DNA from: Candidatus Zhuqueibacterota bacterium
GTDB taxonomy: Bacteria; KSB1; UBA2214
Direction of reading: 5' to 3'
Length of the DNA stretch: 10,026 nucleotides
NCBI GenBank assembly: GCA_022706175.1
Contig: JAKJDB010000052.1
Coordinates: forward strand, 1 to 10,026
Shown piece by piece: positions 6,078-10,026 of this stretch (position 1 is the stretch's first letter; every line of letters starts with the position of its first letter). Both the position numbers and the translations under genes were made by a program. The notes below the pieces were generated by a model, which worked only from the letters and a program-made list of their open reading frames with translations, ran no database searches and was not told where the DNA came from.

Positions 6078-6082
6078 TGATT

Positions 6083-7369
6083 ATGAGGCGATGGATGTCG
6101 GGGGCCTTTTTGTGGTTGGTGCTGGCCGGCGCCGGTTTGGCGCAGGATGAAAATCAGCCGCAGCGCATCGTATTGAGTTGGGAGCGCGATCCAGCCACCA
6201 GCCAATCCGTAAGCTGGCGCACGGTCCGGCAGCTGGACAACGCCGCCGGCCAGGTGGTCAGAGTAAAAGGCTGGGCGCGCACTTTTGAGGATTCCGCCAG
6301 AACGGTCAAGGCCCGGTCTGCCAAAATCAAGACTCAGACGGGCGCCGCGTACACGCATTACAGCGTGCGGTTTGACGGACTGGAGCCCGGCGTCCGTTAT
6401 GCCTATCGCGTCGGCTGCGAAGAACACTGGAGCGAATGGAATCTTTTCCGCACCGCCGGCGCTGATTCCGAGGCGTTTTCTTTCTTTTATCTCGGCGATG
6501 TGCAAAACGATATTCGCTCCGAGGTGGCGCCGCTGCTGCGCGCCATGTACGCCGATGCGCCGCAAAGCCGGTTTATTGTATTCGCCGGCGATCTGGTGAA
6601 CCGGGGCATGGAAGACGCCAACTGGGCCGAGTTTTTTGAGGCCTTTGGTCCTATTGTCCGCATGACGCCGCTGATCGCCGCTCCGGGAAACCACGACACC
6701 AACAAAGAGATGCTCGACGACCGGGGCAATCGCAGAGTGGATCCCCTCTATCTGGCTCATTTCGCCTTTCCCCAGGACGGGCCGGACGCAGAACATTTCA
6801 AAGAGACCGCCTATACGCTGGACTATCAATGCGTACGCATCATTGTTCTCAATTCCAACGCCTATAACGACGAGCGCCAGGTTCGCTGGCTCGAGTCGGT
6901 GTTGGTCGCTCCACGCAAGCCATGGACCATCGTCCTGTTTCATCATCCGGTCTATTCAACCGGCAGCGAGCGCGACAACAAAGAGCTGCGCGCCACGCTG
7001 GCGCCGCTGTTTGAAAAATACGGCGTGGATCTGGTGCTGCAAGGTCACGACCATTATTACGGCCGCACGGGAAAAATCTTACAGGAGCGAATCGTCGCCG
7101 CTGATGCCGCCGCGCCGGTCTATGCCGTGTCGATCAGCGGCCCCAAGATGTATAAACAGAATAAGACCTTTACCCATCTGATGCGGCGGATGATCGGAGA
7201 AACGCAGCTCTATCAGATCCTCACACTCAGCCCGCAGCATCTGACCTATGTCTGCAAAAGTCTGGATGGCGAAGTGAAGGACGGTTTCACTTTGCTGAAA
7301 CAAGCTCAAGGCACGGTGCTGGTGGAAAAACCGCTGCCATCAGTCGGATGTTACTGCCCGGAGCGATGA
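6083..7369 (+). CDS. Secreted purple acid phosphatase-like metallophosphoesterase
   Basis: This 428-residue protein has a Sec signal peptide (MRRW, a hydrophobic run to about residue 18, probable cleavage after AGLA), then a fibronectin-like purple-acid-phosphatase N-terminal domain (about 26-125; LSWERDPATSQSVSWRT, GLEPGVRYAYRVG), then a calcineurin-like metallophosphoesterase domain. The metal-binding motifs run in order: GDVQ (Asp139), GDLVNRG (Asp170), GNHD (202-205), FHHPVY (His287, His288) and GHDHYYGR (321-328). All five motifs are present, so it looks catalytically intact. It probably removes phosphate from extracellular phosphoesters using two metal ions. It heads the plus-strand cluster; no intrinsic terminator is seen in the 63 bases before the exchanger remnant. 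The exact substrate cannot be read from the sequence. Confidence 0.92.
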   Translation: MRRWMSGAFLWLVLAGAGLAQDENQPQRIVLSWERDPATSQSVSWRTVRQLDNAAGQVVRVKGWARTFEDSARTVKARSAKIKTQTGAAYTHYSVRFDGLEPGVRYAYRVGCEEHWSEWNLFRTAGADSEAFSFFYLGDVQNDIRSEVAPLLRAMYADAPQSRFIVFAGDLVNRGMEDANWAEFFEAFGPIVRMTPLIAAPGNHDTNKEMLDDRGNRRVDPLYLAHFAFPQDGPDAEHFKETAYTLDYQCVRIIVLNSNAYNDERQVRWLESVLVAPRKPWTIVLFHHPVYSTGSERDNKELRATLAPLFEKYGVDLVLQGHDHYYGRTGKILQERIVAADAAAPVYAVSISGPKMYKQNKTFTHLMRRMIGETQLYQILTLSPQHLTYVCKSLDGEVKDGFTLLKQAQGTVLVEKPLPSVGCYCPER

Positions 7370-7432
7370 GGGTTGGCGCAGTTACCTGGTCCTTGCGAAG
7401 AAAGAGTTTTTCCGACTAGGTGAGAATATTCT

Positions 7433-7666
7433 ATGACTGTAGCGCTCTTTATATTCAGCCTCATTCTGCTCTGGGGCGGCTCTGAGGCGGTCACTCGCAA
7501 CATCACTCCCCTGGCCAAGGCGTTTGGCGTTCGTGAGCTGATCGTCACCATTCTCGGCGTCAGCGTTCTTTCCAGCCTGCCTGAGCTGACGGTCTCCACT
7601 TTTGCTATTTTGCAGGGAGCCGGCGATGTTGCGGTGGGGAATGTCATTCAAAAGGAGTTGCCATGA
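7433..7666 (+). pseudogene. Truncated Na+/Ca2+ exchanger (CaCA family): first alpha-repeat only
   Basis: The 77-residue product is an alignable N-terminal piece of a CaCA-family cation/Ca2+ antiporter (YrbG-like): a first membrane helix (LFIFSLILLWGGSEAVTRN), then LAKAFGVRELIVTILGVSV, the alpha-1 motif region SSLPELTVS, and GDVAVGNVI. Full-length relatives have about 320-360 residues and two alpha-repeats. Here similarity ends at GNVI, where GSN-type residues normally follow, and five unrelated residues (QKELP) precede the stop. The Gly of the usual GTSxPE motif appears to be Leu. A good ribosome site, AGGTGAG (7418-7424), lies 8 bases upstream, so the fragment may be translated. Its TGA overlaps the sulfatase ATG, and its last codons contain the sulfatase ribosome site. 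Most likely a deletion remnant that now serves as a coupling leader; a functional small membrane protein is possible but unproven. Confidence 0.75.
7652..7657 (+). promoter_or_regulatory. Sulfatase ribosome binding site inside the exchanger remnant
   Basis: AAGGAG lies 5 bases before the sulfatase ATG at 7663 and is read through by ribosomes on the exchanger remnant. With the overlapping ATGA stop/start, this layout suggests translational coupling. Confidence 0.65.
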
Positions 7667-9177
7667 GTTGCACCCGTCGTGCGTTTCTTCACAGTGTGTC
7701 CGCCGGCGCGGTCGCCCTGGCGGCGCCCCGCTGTTTACACACTGCGGAAAGAGCAGCGGAAAAAATGAACGTGCTCTTTATCGCCGTGGATGACCTGCGG
7801 CCGCAGCTTGGCTGCTATGGCCAAAGCCAAATGATTTCGCCGAACATCGACCGGCTGGCTGACGAAGGCCTGCTGTTCGAACGGGCCTATTGCCAGCAGC
7901 CGATCTGCATGGCCTCGCGCGCCAGCCTGCTCAGCGGATACCGGCCGGAACACAACCGCATCTACACCTGTGCAGCGCTGCACACGCTGCTGCCCGACGC
8001 CCTGAGTTTGAATCAGCACTTTGAACAGAATGGATATGAGATCTGGGCGAGCGGCAAAATCTATCATCATGCCGAGGATCATCGACATCAGTTCGGCAGC
8101 CGCTGGCAGAATCCAGCCGGCAACTGGGTGGGCCGGGGCTATCTCACACCTGAGGCCATCAGCGCCGTCCGGGAAAATGAAAAGCGCCTTGCCTCGGATT
8201 CCGCAGCCGACGGCGGCCGCGGGCCTGCGTTTGAAGCAGCGGAAGTGGAGGATAACGCCTATGAGGACGGCGCCATGACTGATCTGGCGCTGTTGCAGCT
8301 TGAGCGTCTGGCGCACGAAACAAAACCTTTCTGGATGGCCCTTGGCTTTCACAAACCGCATCTGCCGTTCAACGCCCCTGCCAAATACTGGCGCCTGTAT
8401 GATCCCCAGCGCCTTCGCTTGGCGGATAACCCGTTCCTTCCCCACAACGCGACAGAATTCACGCGCTTTAATTTTAGTGAGCTGCGCCATTACCTGGGCA
8501 TACCCCAGGGCACTCAACCCCTGCCCGATGATCTCGCACTTCAACTGGTGCATGGTTATTACGCCTGCGTGACCTATGTGGATGCGCAGATCGGCCGGCT
8601 GCTGCAGGCGCTGGACCGTCTCAAACTGCGGGAAAAAACCGTCATCGTCCTTTGGGGCGACCATGGCTGGAAACTGGGCGAGCACGGCCTGTGGGGCAAG
8701 CACACGCCTTTTGAATGGGACTGCCGTGCGCCGCTGATCATCAGCGCCCCTCATCTGTCGGCAGCTGGTCAACGAACCCGAGCCCTGGTCGAGTTCGTGG
8801 ATCTCTATCCCACTCTGTGTGATCTCTGCGGTGTAGCCAAGCCCGGCCATCTGCAGGGCGACAGCCTGATGCCGCTGTGGCGGAATCCCTCACAACCGTG
8901 GAAGCGCGCCGCTTTTACTCAATGGCCGAAAAAAGACCGAGATGATCCGGACAAACTCATCACCGGCTATGCCATCAAGACCGATCGCTACCGCTATGTC
9001 GAATGGACGCGCGTCAAAACGTTTGCCATATTGGCGCGCGAGCTGTACGATCACAAGACCGATCCGGATGAGAATATCAACCTGGCCGGCCTCGCTGATC
9101 AGCAGACGCTGGTGCAATCGCTCAGCCGTATGCTGAATCACGGCCAAGGGTGGCGCACTTTGCGTCCGCAACCCTGA
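7663..9177 (+). CDS. Sulfatase, iduronate-2-sulfatase type, Tat-exported
   Basis: This 504-residue type I sulfatase hydrolyses sulfate esters, probably on uronate-containing sugars. A Tat-like signal (CTRRAFLHS, residues 3-11) is followed by VLFIAVDDLRPQLGCYG (Asp43-Asp44, calcium ligands), and the formylglycine motif CMASR (82-86), whose Cys82 would be converted by a sulfatase-maturing enzyme encoded elsewhere. Further motifs are GKIYHH (131-136), GFHKPHLPF (228-236), WGDHGWKLGEHGLWGKHT (331-348; Asp333, His334, Lys346) and ELYDHKTDPDENINLA (460-475). The GKIYH, HKPHLPF and GWKLGEHG patterns are those of iduronate-2-sulfatase-like enzymes rather than arylsulfatase A-type ones. Length is normal and no break is seen. 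The start is supported by AAGGAG 5 bases upstream and by the Tat signal. Downstream lies a heparinase II/III-type gene after 38 bases, which fits sulfated polysaccharide breakdown. The exact sulfate position removed is unproven. Confidence 0.93.
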   Translation: MSCTRRAFLHSVSAGAVALAAPRCLHTAERAAEKMNVLFIAVDDLRPQLGCYGQSQMISPNIDRLADEGLLFERAYCQQPICMASRASLLSGYRPEHNRIYTCAALHTLLPDALSLNQHFEQNGYEIWASGKIYHHAEDHRHQFGSRWQNPAGNWVGRGYLTPEAISAVRENEKRLASDSAADGGRGPAFEAAEVEDNAYEDGAMTDLALLQLERLAHETKPFWMALGFHKPHLPFNAPAKYWRLYDPQRLRLADNPFLPHNATEFTRFNFSELRHYLGIPQGTQPLPDDLALQLVHGYYACVTYVDAQIGRLLQALDRLKLREKTVIVLWGDHGWKLGEHGLWGKHTPFEWDCRAPLIISAPHLSAAGQRTRALVEFVDLYPTLCDLCGVAKPGHLQGDSLMPLWRNPSQPWKRAAFTQWPKKDRDDPDKLITGYAIKTDRYRYVEWTRVKTFAILARELYDHKTDPDENINLAGLADQQTLVQSLSRMLNHGQGWRTLRPQP

Positions 9178-9206
9178 TCAGCGAATCCCGGCCTGCCTGC
9201 ACGAAC

Positions 9207-9214
9207 GGGAGGAG
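9207..9214 (+). promoter_or_regulatory. Ribosome binding site of the heparinase-type gene
   Basis: GGGAGGAG ends just before the ATG at 9216. The match is excellent although spacing from GGAGG is short (3 bases). It supports the chosen start and a polycistronic message with the sulfatase. Confidence 0.6.
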
Positions 9215-9215
9215 C

Positions 9216-10026
9216 ATGAAATCCCTATTGGCCATTGTTCTTTTCATGTCGGCTGTGCAACCGGAGCAAAAGGCGGCGTGGAACCAGATGCCGCATTCGC
9301 CCGCTGACGGCACGACCATTAAAGTGAATCCGCCGCCTTTTACCTGGGTGCCGCCTGAGGATTCGTTGACCTATGTTCTGGAGGTCGACGATGATTCGTC
9401 ATTCAGCAGCCCGGTGGTGCAGCGAACCGTCGCTCATGTCAGCACGGTTTCACTGCATGCGCCTTTGACGCCGGGTTCTTACTGCTGGCGGTACGGCATT
9501 CACGGCGCCGGCGGTGTGACCTATAGCCGTGTACGCCGGTTCATGGTTCCGGCTGATGCACAGCTCTGGCCGCGGCCGGTTCTGGAGGAGATGATCAAAC
9601 GGGTACCGGTGCTACGGCCGCGGCTGTTTGTTCGACCGGAGGCGGTCGCTTTTTATCGCGATCGTGCGGCCGACGGCGACCTGCAACAGGTGTTGGCCGC
9701 CATCCAACGACAGTGCGCCGGTCACTTGAACGAAGAGCTGGTGCCGGAGCCGCCGCCGGTTCTCGGCGCCGGCGCTGAACGGGGACGCAATTATAGCGCC
9801 ATCATCAGGGCCACTCGTCCGCCCATGGACCTGATGGAGAGCTTTGCGCTGGCCTATCTGCTCACCAACGATCCGGTCTATGGCCTCGAGGCCAAACGCC
9901 GGTTGCTCTATTTTTTCAGTTGGAATCCGGAGGGCACCACCTCCTGGCTGAACAACGACGAGCCGGCCATGTGGATCATGATGCGCGGCGTTCGTGCCTA
10001 TGATTGGACCTACCCGCTGTTCACCG
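9216..10026 (+). CDS. Heparinase II/III-family protein, N-terminal part (runs off right edge)
   Basis: The first 270 codons are present. A short hydrophobic start (SLLAIVLFMSAV) suggests export. Residues about 25-112 resemble the DUF4962 beta-sandwich found at the front of heparinase II-type polysaccharide lyases: LNPP-like KVNPPPFTWVPP (36-47), YVLEVDDDSSFSS (53-65), LTPGSYCWRYG (84-94), and SRVRRFMVP (104-112). Then comes PRLFVRPE (135-142) and an alpha-helical section with LMESFALAYLLTNDP (206-220) and WLNNDEPAMWIMMRGVRAYDW (244-264), typical of the toroid domain. The catalytic residues cannot be assigned because the C-terminal part is missing. Such enzymes cleave uronate-containing polysaccharides (heparan, chondroitin, alginate or ulvan-like) by beta-elimination. 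The gene follows the sulfatase by 38 bases. Family call is good, substrate is inference. Confidence 0.75.
   Translation, partial: MKSLLAIVLFMSAVQPEQKAAWNQMPHSPADGTTIKVNPPPFTWVPPEDSLTYVLEVDDDSSFSSPVVQRTVAHVSTVSLHAPLTPGSYCWRYGIHGAGGVTYSRVRRFMVPADAQLWPRPVLEEMIKRVPVLRPRLFVRPEAVAFYRDRAADGDLQQVLAAIQRQCAGHLNEELVPEPPPVLGAGAERGRNYSAIIRATRPPMDLMESFALAYLLTNDPVYGLEAKRRLLYFFSWNPEGTTSWLNNDEPAMWIMMRGVRAYDWTYPLFT

Larger units (their letters stand above)
5741..6082. other. Divergent control region between the two gene clusters
   Basis: These 342 bases separate the first gene of the minus cluster from the first gene of the plus cluster. They hold a strong minus-strand promoter, a leader with four nested inverted repeats, a small inverted repeat between the two promoters, and a weaker plus-strand promoter candidate. 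Reading frames crossing the region show no signal peptide, domain or supporting ribosome site, so no gene is called here. Confidence 0.7.

Noticed and set aside
6026..6946. A 306-codon open frame on the minus strand opposite the phosphoesterase
   Set aside because: It is antisense to an intact phosphoesterase with all metal motifs and has no domain or ribosome site of its own.
7664..7793. A frameshift explanation for the short exchanger, with the rest of the gene in another frame
   Set aside because: No exchanger-like sequence, including the second alpha-repeat, is visible in any frame downstream; the DNA there codes for the sulfatase signal peptide and domain.
7735..8850. A 371-codon open frame on the minus strand opposite the sulfatase
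   Set aside because: It lies wholly inside a sulfatase with every family motif, shows no recognisable domain, and is a normal antisense shadow in GC-rich coding DNA.

Overview
The window reads as a carbohydrate-catabolic locus of a Gram-negative-type bacterium that exports many enzymes. Almost every gene product starts with a signal sequence, and five of them have twin-arginine (Tat-like) motifs. Base composition is moderately GC-rich. Most genes have good Shine-Dalgarno sites (GGAGG, AGGTGA, GAGGAG) and one promoter looks like a textbook sigma70 promoter, which argues against a typical Bacteroidota genome. The mix of genes (Gfo/Idh/MocA dehydrogenase, exported TIM-barrel 'isomerase', FAD oxidoreductase with a golvesin-like front domain, short SGNH hydrolase, iduronate-sulfatase-type sulfatase, heparinase II/III-type protein) resembles polysaccharide-degrading Planctomycetota or uncultured phyla with similar gene content such as KSB1. 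That assignment is inference and the window contains no taxonomic marker gene.

Layout: two divergent gene clusters share one 342-base control region (5741-6082). The minus-strand cluster runs leftwards from 5740: a sugar isomerase/epimerase-like TIM barrel (4850-5740), a Gfo/Idh/MocA oxidoreductase (3286-4755), an FAD-dependent oxidoreductase (1221-3044), an SGNH hydrolase (497-1210), and the first 140 residues of a glycoside-hydrolase-like protein that leaves the window (1-420). A strong promoter (TTGACT, 17-base spacer, TATTAT, at 5900-5928) precedes it. A second start may exist in the 241-base gap before the FAD gene.

The plus-strand cluster runs rightwards: a secreted purple-acid-phosphatase-like phosphoesterase (6083-7369), a 77-residue remnant of a Na+/Ca2+ exchanger (7433-7666), a sulfatase whose start codon overlaps the remnant's stop codon (7663-9177), and the first 270 residues of a heparinase II/III-family protein (9216 to the right edge).

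Working model (inference): the plus cluster desulfates and depolymerises a sulfated, uronate-containing polysaccharide outside the cytoplasm. The minus cluster then oxidises, rearranges and de-esterifies the released sugars, possibly through a keto-sugar route rather than plain hydrolysis. The points most worth a second look are the Tat-exported dehydrogenase/TIM-barrel/FAD set, the isomerase with Gln in place of its metal-binding His, the exchanger remnant fused to the sulfatase's translation start, and the foldable leader RNA downstream of the main minus-strand promoter. No RNA genes, insertion sequences, CRISPR arrays or attachment sites were seen.
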